A stretch of 64,000 nt of DNA from an uncultured Clostridium sp. (lineage in GTDB: Bacteria > Bacillota > Clostridia > TANB77 > CAG-508), in assembly GCA_900555835.1 (NCBI GenBank), contig USMK01000003.1, positions 24,465-88,464 on the forward strand. Reading direction: 5' to 3'. The first letter of the stretch is position 1; every line of letters starts with the position of its first letter. Positions 7,948-16,900 of the stretch are shown here, piece after piece. The position numbers and the translations under genes were made by a program. Below the pieces are notes generated by a model that searched no databases, was not told the origin of the DNA, and was given only the letters and a program-made list of their open reading frames with translations.

Positions 7948-8939
7948 TCAAGTTTTTAATAAAAAAATTATTTGCAATATTCCAAGTATTCCGAAATATT
8001 GGATACATTAAATTAACTAATGTAGAAAATTGTATACAACTTACAGGAATTGCAATCATACATAAAATTAGTGCAATTATTTTTTTCTTTTTATTTTCTA
8101 AATTAAATATTAGCGAATATCCTGCTGATATTGCTGATGTAATAATTGCTATTCCTGTCATTATCCCATATATTTTTAAAAATATTGGTGATATTCTTTT
8201 GGCTATTTCTAACATCGGCATTTGGACTTTTTGTATATCTATATTTTTTTGCATTTCATATATTAAACTTGTTAATATTAGCATAAAAATAAAACTAAAA
8301 ATTGCAATCCATTTTATTTGTTTTTTATTTTGAATTTGTTCTGTTAATGTTATAAGCATTGGTAATAGTACAATACTATTATAATTTGCATATAAAATCC
8401 CACTAATTATTGGCATAATTTCTGTATTTATTGTTATATTATTTATTTGCTTTATTGTTATAGCTCCCATTATTATTATAAATAAAACAATTACTGGCAT
8501 TAATATTTCGTTTATTTTTATTATTGTTTTTATATTATTTATTATTATTAAATATGATAATAAACTTATTATTGCTCCTCCTAGCATTTTAGGTAAATTA
8601 TATGTTTCTAAACAATATGTACTAAATGCACTGCACATTATAAAAAAAGAAATTATTAAAAATATATTTATTATATTTTTAATTGTATATATTAAAATTT
8701 TATTTTTATATGGTATTATTTTTTCTAATAATTCTTCATAATTTTTTACATTATATTTTTTAGAAATAATATATGTTTTGTAAATTGCAATAGAAATTAT
8801 TCCAATAGATATAATTATTCCGAGCTTTCCCATTTGTCCATATTTATTAAAAAAACTATATATTTCTTGCCCTGAAATATAGCCGAGCTCCAATTATAGT
8901 TCCTATTATTACTGTACAAATTTTTATTACTACTTGCAT
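7948..8939 (-). CDS. YkvI-type membrane transporter-like protein (APC superfamily), two +1 shifts at CGG
   Basis: Polytopic membrane protein resembling B. subtilis YkvI; substrate unknown. ATG 8939 has an ideal AGGAGG site and encodes TVIIGTIIGA. The frame then meets CGG at 8885, and a +1 move continues as GYISGQEIYSFF, the signature of the first broken helix (GAGxxSGQE). Roughly ten hydrophobic segments follow. Near the end a second in-frame CGG (7993) follows NLMYPIF. A +1 move gives the hydrophobic ending GILGILQIIFLLKT with a stop at 7948, as expected for this family (YPIxGYxG-like). The zero frame would give a polar 24-residue tail instead. The total is 329 aa. First gene of the ykvI-DUF5711-cvpA-LCP-rsfS series. 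Confidence 0.85.
7990..7993 (-). other. CGGA +1 recoding site 7 (YkvI-type gene, C-terminal helix)
   Basis: The in-frame codon after TTT is CGG. The zero frame stays open 24 more codons but turns polar. The +1 frame encodes a hydrophobic helix end with a glycine after YPIF. The support is homology and hydrophobicity rather than a forced stop, so it is weaker than the other sites. Confidence 0.65.
8882..8885 (-). other. CGGC +1 recoding site 6 (YkvI-type gene, GAGYISG)
   Basis: The in-frame codon after GCT is CGG. Skipping the C gives GGC TAT ATT TCA GGG, restoring GAGYISGQE. This is the only CGGC example. Confidence 0.85.
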
Positions 8940-8987
8940 TTTTTCCTCCTGTTTATTTTTATTCAACATATATACTTATATTCGTGA

Positions 8988-9135
8988 ATACATTTTCTTA
9001 AATGGAGGTTTTTTATTCTTGGTTTAGTCGCAATTTTAGGTATGATTGCTAGTGATTTAATTGCTATTTTTACTGGTAAATTTTTAAACAAAAAAATACC
9101 AGAAAAAGCTATTACTATTTTTTCTGGTATTTTTT
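8988..9135 (+). pseudogene. Possible remnant of a Gdt1/UPF0016-like membrane protein
   Basis: A short open stretch encodes GLVAILGMIASDLIAIF and KKIPEKAITIFSGIFYY, resembling one helix pair of Gdt1/TMEM165-type cation transporters. It has no convincing start, and it runs into the recR 3' end and the shared hairpin. Probably a gene fragment or chance; assignment from memory. Confidence 0.25.
9091..9135. terminator. Strong hairpin terminator after recR
   Basis: A stem of about 15 bp with A-rich and T-rich flanks (9091-9107 paired with 9118-9135), placed just beyond the recR stop codon. It can act in both directions. Confidence 0.8.
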
Positions 9136-9136
9136 A

Positions 9137-9736
9137 TTATAATTCAACTCTTCCTTCCATTGCTTTTATAAGTGTTATTTCATCTGCATATTCCAGGTCT
9201 CCACCTACTGGAATTCCATGTGCAATTCTAGTTACTTTAAGTCCTAATGGTTTTATTATTTTAGAAATGTACATTGCTGTTGCTTCTCCTTCTACTCTAG
9301 GATTAGTTGCAAGTATTACTTCTTCTACTTCTCCACTTCTTAGTCTTGCCATTAGTTCTTTTATTCTTATATCGTCTGGACCAATGCCATTCATTGGAGA
9401 TATCGCCCCGTGTAATACATGGTATTTTCCTTTATATTCATGTGTTTTTTCCATTGCAATTATATCTCTTACATCTTCTACTACACAAATTTTGGTACCA
9501 TCTCTTTTTTCGTTGCCACATATTGGACAAGGGTCTGTATCTGATATATTATAACAAATTGAACAATATTTTAAATTCTTTTTTGCATTTATTATAGAAT
9601 TTATAAAATCCTGTGTTTGTTCTGGTGTTTGTTCTAGCACATGGAAAGCTAGTCTTGCAGCTGTTTTATGACCTATACTAGGCAATTTTTCAAAACTTTC
9701 TATTAATTTTTCTATTGATGGTGAATAATATGACAT
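9137..9736 (-). CDS. recR: Recombination mediator protein RecR
   Basis: Works with RecO/RecF to load RecA onto SSB-coated gapped DNA. The 199-aa protein has the N-terminal helix-hairpin-helix (IEKLIESFEKLPSIGHKTA), a C4 zinc finger (CSICYNISDTDPCPIC, residues about 54-69), a Toprim domain beginning KICVVEDVRDIIAME, and the Walker-like C-terminal region with RIAHGIPVGGDLEYAD. Length is standard. It is the third gene of the dnaX-ybaB-recR operon, conserved across Firmicutes, with 18 bp separating it from ybaB. Confidence 0.97.
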   Translation of the reverse strand: MSYYSPSIEKLIESFEKLPSIGHKTAARLAFHVLEQTPEQTQDFINSIINAKKNLKYCSICYNISDTDPCPICGNEKRDGTKICVVEDVRDIIAMEKTHEYKGKYHVLHGAISPMNGIGPDDIRIKELMARLRSGEVEEVILATNPRVEGEATAMYISKIIKPLGLKVTRIAHGIPVGGDLEYADEITLIKAMEGRVEL

Positions 9737-9754
9737 TTTTTCTCACCTTTGTCC

Positions 9755-10096
9755 TTACATCAAGCCTGGTATGTTATATTTTCCTAAGCTAGCACTTGCT
9801 GCACTATCTACTTTTCTTAATGCCTCATTTACACTTGTTAATATTAAGTCTTGCAACATTTCTACATCTTCTGGGTCTACAACATCTTTTTTTATTATTA
9901 TTTCTTTTAATTCTTTATTTCCTGTTACTTTTACGCTTACTGCTCCACCTCCTGCTGTTGCCTCAAATTCTTTTGATGCTAATTCTTCTTGTGATTTTTC
10001 CATATCTGCTTGCATTTTTTTTGCTTCTTTCATTAATTGGTTTATGTTCATCCCACCAAATCCTCCCATTCCTGGGAATCCTCCTCTTTTTGCCAT
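9755..10096 (-). CDS. YbaB/EbfC family nucleoid-associated protein
   Basis: Small dimeric DNA-binding protein of the YbaB/EbfC family, 113 aa. The N-terminus is glycine/methionine-rich (GGFPGMGGFGGMN), then comes NQLMKEAKKMQADMEKSQEELASKEFEATAGGGAV (split: MKEAKKMQADMEK, ATAGGGAVSVKVTG) and the C-terminal VDPEDVEMLQDLILTSVNEA block. All of this is typical of the family. Its place between dnaX and recR is the usual operon order and supports a role with the replication and repair machinery. Confidence 0.96.
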   Translation of the reverse strand: MAKRGGFPGMGGFGGMNINQLMKEAKKMQADMEKSQEELASKEFEATAGGGAVSVKVTGNKELKEIIIKKDVVDPEDVEMLQDLILTSVNEALRKVDSAASASLGKYNIPGLM

Positions 10097-10111
10097 TTTT
10101 TATTCCTCCTT

Positions 10112-11672
10112 TTATTCTTCTATTACATTTATTGTAATATCCAAGCCATCTAATTTTGCATTAGCTTCTGGCTTACTTTCTTCTATCTTTTCTATATATT
10201 TTATATTTAACTGTTTTCCAGAAATTTGTTCTACTATATTTTCTATTTCTTTTATACTTTCTGGTTTTGTAAGTACAGTTTTTCCAAATGCAGTTATTCC
10301 ATTTTTAAATTCTATTTGCAAAGTGTTATTTGCTTCTTTTGCTTTTGTGTTTATTAAATTTGTATATAGCATAATTTTTCCATTTGCTTTCAGTCGTAAT
10401 ATAACTTCATTCCAGTAACTTACATATTCCCCAGGTGTTGTAGTAATAACTTTTCTAGGTTTTGTTTCTGTTTTTTTATTTTCTGGAACTTTTGTTGTTA
10501 CTTTTTGTGGTTCAGATACTGTGTTTACTTGAATTTTTCCTGTTTTTATTTGATTTTCTAGATTTTCTATTCTTTTTTCTAAATCTTCATTTTTTATTTC
10601 TATACAATTTTTAATTATTCCAGACTCAAACATTATTGTTTTTTGAGTAGACCATTTCATATCATTTTGTAATTCAGATAAATTGTATATTAGTTTAAGC
10701 AATGCTTCTTTTGAAGTTTTATCTGATATTTCTTTTATTTTTTCAGTTTCTTCTTTGCTATATATATTTATATTTCCTGTTGTTTTTAATAGTAATATAT
10801 CTCTTATATATTTTATTATTTCCCATAATAAATTGTTTAAATCTTTGCCTTCTGTAATTACTTCATTTATTACGTTTAGTGCATTTTCGGCATTTTTTTC
10901 TATTATGCTTTGCACAATTTTAGATATATGCTCTATTTTAGGAATTCCTACTAATTCTTTTATTTTTTCTTCTGTTACTTTTCCTTCGCTGTCTTGTACA
11001 CATCTTTCTAATATGCTTATACTATCTCTCATTGCTCCTTCTGAAAGTGATGCAATTATCTTTAATGCGTCTTCTGTTATTTCAATTTGACTTTCTTTAC
11101 AGATTATTTTTAATCTTTTTATTATATCTTCATCTGATATTTTTTTAAAATCAAATCTCTGACATCTTGAAAGTATTGTTGCTGGAAGCTTTTGTGGTTC
11201 TGTTGTTGCTAATATAAATTTAACATGCTCTGGTGGTTCTTCTAGTGTTTTTAAAAGTGCATTAAATGCACCTGTGGATAACATATGAACCTCATCTATG
11301 ATGTACACTCTATATTTTGCTACTGTTGGTAGAAAGTTTACTTCTTCTCTTATACTTCTTATGTCTTCCACACTATTATTTGATGCAGCATCCATTTCCA
11401 CAACATCTGTTAATGTTCCTTCTAACATAGCTTTGCAAATTTCACATTCATTACATGGCTCTCCATCTTTACTGTTTGGGCAATTTATTGCTCTTGCAAG
11501 AATTTTTGCGGCAGATGTCTTTCCAGTTCCTCTTCCCCCATTAAATAAATATGCGTGTCCTACTCTATTTGCAATTATTTGATTTTTTAAAGTTCTTGTT
11601 ATATGTTCTTGTCCGAACCATTTCTTCAAACTTTGTTGGTCTAAATTTTCTATACAGTGCTGTATATTGCAT
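10112..11672 (-). CDS. dnaX: DNA polymerase III gamma/tau subunit, with one +1 shift at CGG
   Basis: Clamp-loader ATPase. I start it at ATG 11672, which is preceded by an AGGGGTGG ribosome site and encodes the invariant MQYTALYRKFRPTKFEEMV. The in-frame CGG at 11615 follows GTT. A +1 move gives GQEHITRTLKNQI, exactly the family sequence (VGQEHI). The zero frame stops after about 15 unrelated codons. Downstream come Walker A GGRGTGKTSAAK, the four-cysteine zinc module (CPNSKDGEPCNECEIC), Walker B YIIDEVHML, the sensor region TTEPQKLP, SRCQRF and a C-terminal domain. Length is 519 aa. The longer zero-shift ORF that begins near 11800 lies in the SRP RNA gene and is not a real start. First gene of dnaX-ybaB-recR. 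Confidence 0.93.
11612..11615 (-). other. CGGA +1 recoding site 8 (dnaX, VGQEH)
   Basis: CGG follows GTT in the frame of the conserved DnaX N-terminus. Skipping the C gives GGA CAA GAA CAT ATA, the invariant GQEHI. dnaX is essential in bacteria, so a loss-of-function reading is unlikely. Confidence 0.92.
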
Positions 11673-11689
11673 TTTACCACCCCTAAATA

Positions 11690-11809
11690 ATATGGTCTTT
11701 CTATGGAAAACATATTATCACATAATACGCTATTTATCGCTGCTTTCTTTCGAACCTGACGAGATTCATAGTTTTTTATTGATATATGCTCTCCATACAA
11801 AGACCATAT
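11690..11809 (-). ncRNA. ffs: Signal recognition particle RNA (small bacterial SRP RNA)
   Basis: The minus strand carries the conserved SRP helix-8 core (GTCAGGTTCGAAAGAAAGCAGC, shown here as GTCAGGTTCGAAA and GAAAGCAGC) recognised by Ffh. The ends pair in an 18-base terminal helix (11792-11809 with 11690-11707, one mismatch). It lies immediately upstream of dnaX, the usual Firmicutes neighbour. Confidence 0.9.
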
Positions 11810-11820
11810 TCATTTTAATT

Positions 11821-11849
11821 ATTATATAATGGATTTATTTTTTGTGCAA
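11821..11849 (-). promoter_or_regulatory. Sigma-A promoter of SRP RNA / dnaX
   Basis: TTGCAC at 11849-11844 and TATAAT at 11826-11821 on the minus strand, separated by 17 bases. It would start transcription about 6 bases before the SRP RNA helix. Confidence 0.85.
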
Positions 11850-11868
11850 TAGTATTATTGCAATTATT

Positions 11869-12606
11869 TTAAATTCTTTTAAATACAATATTTTTAAGTT
11901 CTGTATCTTCTGTTTTTACAATTCCTTTTTGTACAATATCTTCTTGCGGTAATTGTAGTGTTATTTCTGCTTTATATTTTTTGTCTGATTCTGTTTGTAT
12001 AATTAAATTAAATTTTACCTCATATGATATATCTTCTATTGTTATTCCTAGTTTATTTAACAAAGTACCATCATATGTTATTTTGTCGTCATTTCCTTGA
12101 TATGTGCCTATGTTTGGAATACAAAAACTAAGTGCAATTACTCCACCTTCACTTGTTATTTTTCTGTTTTGTACATCTTTTGTTTTATCTACAATATATG
12201 ATATTTCTGAATTTATTATATTTTCGTCTGTATATGTAAATATTTCATTTGTATCATTTTTAGCTGGTGCATAAGCATTTGGTGTTAATTTTCCTTTTGG
12301 ATTTATTTGTATGTCTTCTATTTTTACATTTTTTATATTTTCATTTGTTTTATATTCAGAATTTCTAGTAATATCAAAATAAATATCTGTATTTTGGTAC
12401 ACATCTATATTCCATTTATATTCTTCTGTTTGATTATTTTTACCATTTGCTGTGCTTATTGTTACCATTTTAGTTACCATATATGGCATGTCTTTTTCGC
12501 CTTCTACATAGTATTTTAACATAGTAATTGCTATTACAGTAATTGCTATTACTATTATTAAAACTCCTAAGTTTATTTCTATGATTTTTCTTTTTTTAGT
12601 CTTCAT
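11869..12606 (-). CDS. Hypothetical single-pass membrane protein, 245 aa
   Basis: I do not recognise a family. A basic N-terminus (KTKKRKII) precedes one membrane helix (about residues 10-30, GVLIIVIAITVIAITML). The remaining 210 residues are polar and beta-rich with no cysteine pair, suggesting an anchored extracytoplasmic domain (EYKWNIDVYQNTDIYFDITR, split EYKWNIDVYQ and DIYFDITR; EVKFNLIIQ; YKAEITLQLPQED). It lies 24 bp downstream of tadA on the same strand and upstream of the ffs-dnaX promoter. The composition resembles the anchored surface proteins further right, but no shared domain is evident. Confidence 0.75.
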   Translation of the reverse strand: MKTKKRKIIEINLGVLIIVIAITVIAITMLKYYVEGEKDMPYMVTKMVTISTANGKNNQTEEYKWNIDVYQNTDIYFDITRNSEYKTNENIKNVKIEDIQINPKGKLTPNAYAPAKNDTNEIFTYTDENIINSEISYIVDKTKDVQNRKITSEGGVIALSFCIPNIGTYQGNDDKITYDGTLLNKLGITIEDISYEVKFNLIIQTESDKKYKAEITLQLPQEDIVQKGIVKTEDTELKNIVFKRI

Positions 12607-12630
12607 TTGTCCTCCTATTTTAGGCTTGTA

Positions 12631-13080
12631 CTATTTCTTTTTTCTTAATTTTTTAAAAAAGTCTTTTAATATATATTCACATTCTTGTTGCATTATTCCT
12701 GTTTCCACTTCTACTTTGTGATTAAAATTATATTCTAATAAATTAAGCACAGAACCACATGCTCCTGTTTTTGGGTCCATTGTGCCTATATATATTTTTT
12801 TTATTCTAGAAGAAATTATTGCACCTGCACACATACTGCACGGTTCTAAGGTTATATACATTTCACAATCTTTTAATCTCCATGCCTTTAATTTTTTGCT
12901 AGCTTTTTGTATCGCCAATATTTCGGCATGTTTTGTTGTGTCCAATTTTGTTTCTTTTAAATTATGAGCTCTTGCTATAATTTTGCCATCTTTAACTATA
13001 ACAGCTCCTACTGGCACTTCTTTTTTATTATATGCTTTTTTCGCCTCTTTTAGTGCTTCTTTCATATATTTTCCCGGCAT
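12631..13080 (-). CDS. tadA: tRNA-specific adenosine deaminase TadA
   Basis: Converts A34 to inosine in tRNA-Arg(ACG), allowing it to read CGU, CGC and CGA. The 149-aa zinc deaminase has the motif HAEILAIQ (zinc His and proton-shuttle Glu) and PCSMCAGAI (two zinc cysteines), plus the N-terminal ALKEAKKAYNKKEVPVGAVIV. It starts at ATG 13080. It is relevant to the CGG anomaly: inosine-34 tRNA-Arg cannot read CGG, so reading CGG as arginine would need a separate tRNA-Arg(CCG), which is not in this window. Confidence 0.95.
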   Translation of the reverse strand: MPGKYMKEALKEAKKAYNKKEVPVGAVIVKDGKIIARAHNLKETKLDTTKHAEILAIQKASKKLKAWRLKDCEMYITLEPCSMCAGAIISSRIKKIYIGTMDPKTGACGSVLNLLEYNFNHKVEVETGIMQQECEYILKDFFKKLRKKK

Positions 13081-13229
13081 ACTATCTTCCTTTTACTTTT
13101 ATGTTATTCTTTCTAATTTATTCGACATTAAATTGCTTTTTCCTTTGTTTCTTGTTTTTTAGCATTTTTTATATATTTATTTTAATTTTATGTTATAATA
13201 TAAAAAATATTTTTTTAGGAGGTGATTTT

Positions 13230-13958
13230 GTGCTTTCTGATGTAATACCTAATATATATACTTACAGTATTATTGCAGCAAACCTAATTTTGCTTATATA
13301 TTTTACTGTAAATATGCGTAAATATTCTGTTCCTACATGGATTGTTATATTTTCAGCTATTGGTGCTGCATTTTTTTCAGCAGTAGGTGCTAGACTTATG
13401 TGGGTTTTAGAAGTATTCCCTGATGTGGATATTAGAGATGTATTTTATTTTGGAGTTGGTGGTTGGCGATTATTAGGAGCATTATTATTTGCAATTATAG
13501 CTATTATAGTAATAACTTTTATTTTTAAAAAATATTATAATGTTCCTATCCAAAATACTCTTGATATTTGCCTAGAAGGAGCTTTTCTAACTCTCGCACT
13601 TGATAAATTTGGTTGTTTGCTTGAAGGTTGTTGTTATGGAATAGAAACAACTCTTCCTTGGGGAATGGCTTTTGCAGATGATGGCATTTTAAGACATCCG
13701 ACTCAGATTTATGAATCTTTTGCATTATTTATGATTTTTATACTTATTCGTATTCTTAGAAACAAACTTTCAACATCTCAGAGATATGCTCTTGCTATAT
13801 TTTTATATGTTGTAACAAGGATGTTAATTGAACCTTTAAGAGTAGAAGCTAGTGTATTTATAGATGGTCCAACACGAATTATTTACTATCTTTTGTTAAT
13901 TGCTTGTATTTTAATTATATTTAAAGATAAAATATTGGCTAAAATTAAACAAAAATAA
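13230..13958 (+). CDS. Prolipoprotein diacylglyceryl transferase family protein
   Basis: Polytopic membrane protein of the Lgt family, which transfers diacylglycerol from phosphatidylglycerol to the lipobox cysteine of prolipoproteins. I start it at GTG 13230, with AGGAGGTGA a few bases upstream. The open frame extends further 5' but without a ribosome site. Seen are several membrane helices, GARLMWVLE, a glycine-rich FGVGGWRLLGALL, and the block CLLEGCCYGIETTLPWGMAF followed by RHPTQIYES, matching the clostridial Lgt-like subfamily (GCCYG, then HPTQLYE). The classical N-terminal HGRCTG-like motif is not obvious, so activity on lipoproteins is likely but not certain. About 242 aa, slightly short for Lgt. 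Confidence 0.82.
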   Translation: MLSDVIPNIYTYSIIAANLILLIYFTVNMRKYSVPTWIVIFSAIGAAFFSAVGARLMWVLEVFPDVDIRDVFYFGVGGWRLLGALLFAIIAIIVITFIFKKYYNVPIQNTLDICLEGAFLTLALDKFGCLLEGCCYGIETTLPWGMAFADDGILRHPTQIYESFALFMIFILIRILRNKLSTSQRYALAIFLYVVTRMLIEPLRVEASVFIDGPTRIIYYLLLIACILIIFKDKILAKIKQK

Positions 13959-13987
13959 GAGAGTTCCTCACTCTCTTATTTTTTTAT
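13951..13987. terminator. Bidirectional hairpin terminator between lgt-type gene and giant surface gene
   Basis: A perfect 10-bp stem (AATAAGAGAG at 13954-13963 with its complement at 13971-13980), A-run upstream and T-run downstream, between two convergent genes. Confidence 0.88.
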
Positions 13988-16900
13988 TTTCTTCTTTTCT
14001 TTTTTATTGCAATAATTCCTAATGCTATACTTGATAATAATGCTATACTTATAATTATTATATTTTTACTGTAATTTTCTCCTAATGGTTTTGTAATAAG
14101 TATTCTTCTTGCCTTTGTTGAATCTACTTCTTTTATTTCAACATTTGGAATATAGTTTCCTGTTACTCCTATTTTAGCCCTTCTTCCTGCCGCATTTGTT
14201 CTTTTCATTATTTCTAACGAATTGGTATATGATAACATGTCTTTATCATCTTCTGGTGAAATCAATTTAGTTAATGTTAAGTTAAAGCTCCATTCATTTT
14301 TTGCATTCTCGTCGTTTTCTAGTTCTTTACTATTTGCTGGATATATTCCAATTTTGCTTCCATCTGAATTTCTTAAAACTAAAATATTTTGTGCTTTTAT
14401 ACTTTTTTCAACTTCTTTATTGATTTCAACAGTTCCATTACCTTTAACTGCCTCTGTGTAATTTCTTAAAGTCTCATCATCTAATTTTTCCCATACTAAA
14501 TTGTTTTGATCTTTTTCTCTATATATAAGGTTTCCGTTTATATAACTGTTGATTACATCTGGGAATGTTGCTATTGTAGTTTCTCCTTCTTCAGTATCTT
14601 TATAGCTTGCAAAATAATTTTCTAGTGCATCTATTTCCCCAGTATTTTTTACGGTTATTTTATAGTTAATTGTTATTTGTGCACCTTGCATTATTTCTTC
14701 ATCCATATATATTGATATCGGTGAACCTGGAACACCTGGATCCATAACATTTTTATTTAATCCTTTTTCAGTATCAATTATAATGTTTCCATCACTTAAT
14801 TTTATTTGGATTCCAGTTATTTCTTCTGTTAATTCAAGTTCTACTTCTGGTCTTAATGTTAAACTTAAATTTATTTGCTCTGCTTTTGTTTTACTTACAT
14901 TAGATTTAAGTTTTATTTCTTTTGAATGTGCTATCATAAATGTTTCATCTGCTAATTCCTTTATTTTGTTATCTTTGTCTACTCCATTTTTCATTGCCTT
15001 AATTCCATCTATATTAAGTAATTCAGCTTTTTCAGTTGCTATGGTTGAAAATGTATTTAATATATATCTTCTTGTTCCTGGTTTTGGATTGCTTTCTTCT
15101 CCTTCCAAGTCTTTTGACCAGCTTCTGTTTTTCTTAACAGCAGATTCTTCTATAATTTTATTATATAATCCAGTTGTTATAGTATTTGCTATATCATTTT
15201 CTTGGTTGATTATATATAAATTTCCACGTCTTGGAGCTTCCACTGTTCCAAATATTTGCTCTGAAAGTGATGTTAGAATAGTTGATATTTTAACATCTTT
15301 GCTATCTGCTACATTTTCTAATGTTGTTATTACTTCTTCATTTGTTTGTACTGTTTCTTGTCCATCTGTTACAATTATCATTATTTTATTTAGACCATTT
15401 TTATATTGTTCACTAGCTTTGGTAATTCCACTAGCAATGCTAGTTTCTCCATTTTGTTGTATTTGATTTATATTATTTATAACATCTGTATTGTCTTGTT
15501 TTAATTCACCTATTACAGTTGCTTGATTGTTAAATCCTACTACTCCTATTTTTACTTTTGGTAATTTTTTATTTAATTGTTCTATTAATTGTTTTAATAC
15601 TTCTTTTGCTTTTTCTAATTTTCCATTACTCATACTATTTGAATAATCTAATACAAACATAATTTCCGTATCACTATAATCTTCTTCTATTTCTGGTTTT
15701 CCATAAATATCTTCTGTTAATATAGCTTGATAATCTTGTCCATTATATTTTAGATTATTTTTTAGTTGTTCTTCATCTCCATAAGTAAATTCTACTGTAT
15801 ATAATCCTGATGATAGTCCAATATACCTGTATCCACCATCTAATTCAATTGAATCTTCATTTTTGTCTAAATTAGTTAAGGATTTGATTTTTTTCGTTCT
15901 TTTTTCTTTTCCTTTTAATTTTATAGAAACTTCTTTAATTCCTTGTGTACCATCTGGATTTTGTATTGTTTTTCTAAATGTTTCTATTAATTGAACTTTT
16001 ATATCATTTATTAGTGGTTCATTTGCTTGTCTGATTCCATCAGCTATTATTTGGTTATTTTTCAATTTTAATGTAATTGGGTCTGCTTCTTCTTTATCTT
16101 CTTCGTTTTCTTTTTTCCTCATGTCTTCCCATACATTTCCTTCTATAACATTTCCATAATTTATTAGTTCACCATCATCTCCTCTATTCCCTTTGTCTTC
16201 TGAATCACTATTATCTCCACCGTTTTTATCTGGAAGCAATGAATTATCTAGTATAAGCTTATAGTCTGGTGCTTTGTCTTCATCATCTTCATATGCAGAT
16301 AATTCTTTGTATGGATTTAGATTTCCTGGTTTAGAGTCTTTGTCTATTAAGCCTGCTGATACTAAATTATTCTCTTTGTTGTAGAATGTTCTATATCCAT
16401 TGATTTCACTAAAATTCTTTTTAGATTCGTCTCCTTTGTCTATTCTTATATAGCCATTTTCGTCTTTTAAAACTTTAAATTTTATGTGTATTTCAAGATA
16501 TTGTCCTTTTACTATTTGTAATTCGGGCCTATCTAAATCATTTGTATAAATTTTATTGAATTCACCATAATCATTCTTATCTCCATATTTAGATTTTTCT
16601 GACCAATTTAATTCAATTCTGCCATTATTTACAGAGTTGTTTTCTTCTGTTTCTTCATCAGTTCTTACAACAGCCCACGAACTATTATATTCTAATGATT
16701 TGTCAAAATAATCTACTAATTCTGTTATTCTAACTATATCATTTTCTCCTGCATTTCTTATTACAATCATGTAATCTACATATGCATCTAATTCACAATC
16801 TTTTGCCTCTCCTAATATTTCCTTTATTTGATCATATTCAGGATATTCCTCATATTGAGATAATCTCCATTCATAATCGGCTCTATTTACTTTTTGTATA

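Noticed and set aside
7479..8333. Plus-strand 284-codon frame opposite the DUF5711-like and YkvI-type genes
   Set aside because: Antisense shadow rich in Phe/Ile, crossing two real genes on the other strand.
9042..9554. Plus-strand 170-codon frame opposite recR
   Set aside because: Most of it is the antisense shadow of recR. Only the first part might be a gene remnant.
11673..11800. dnaX start at 11800 given by the longest zero-shift frame
   Set aside because: That stretch is the SRP RNA gene. The conserved N-terminus begins at ATG 11672 with a ribosome site.
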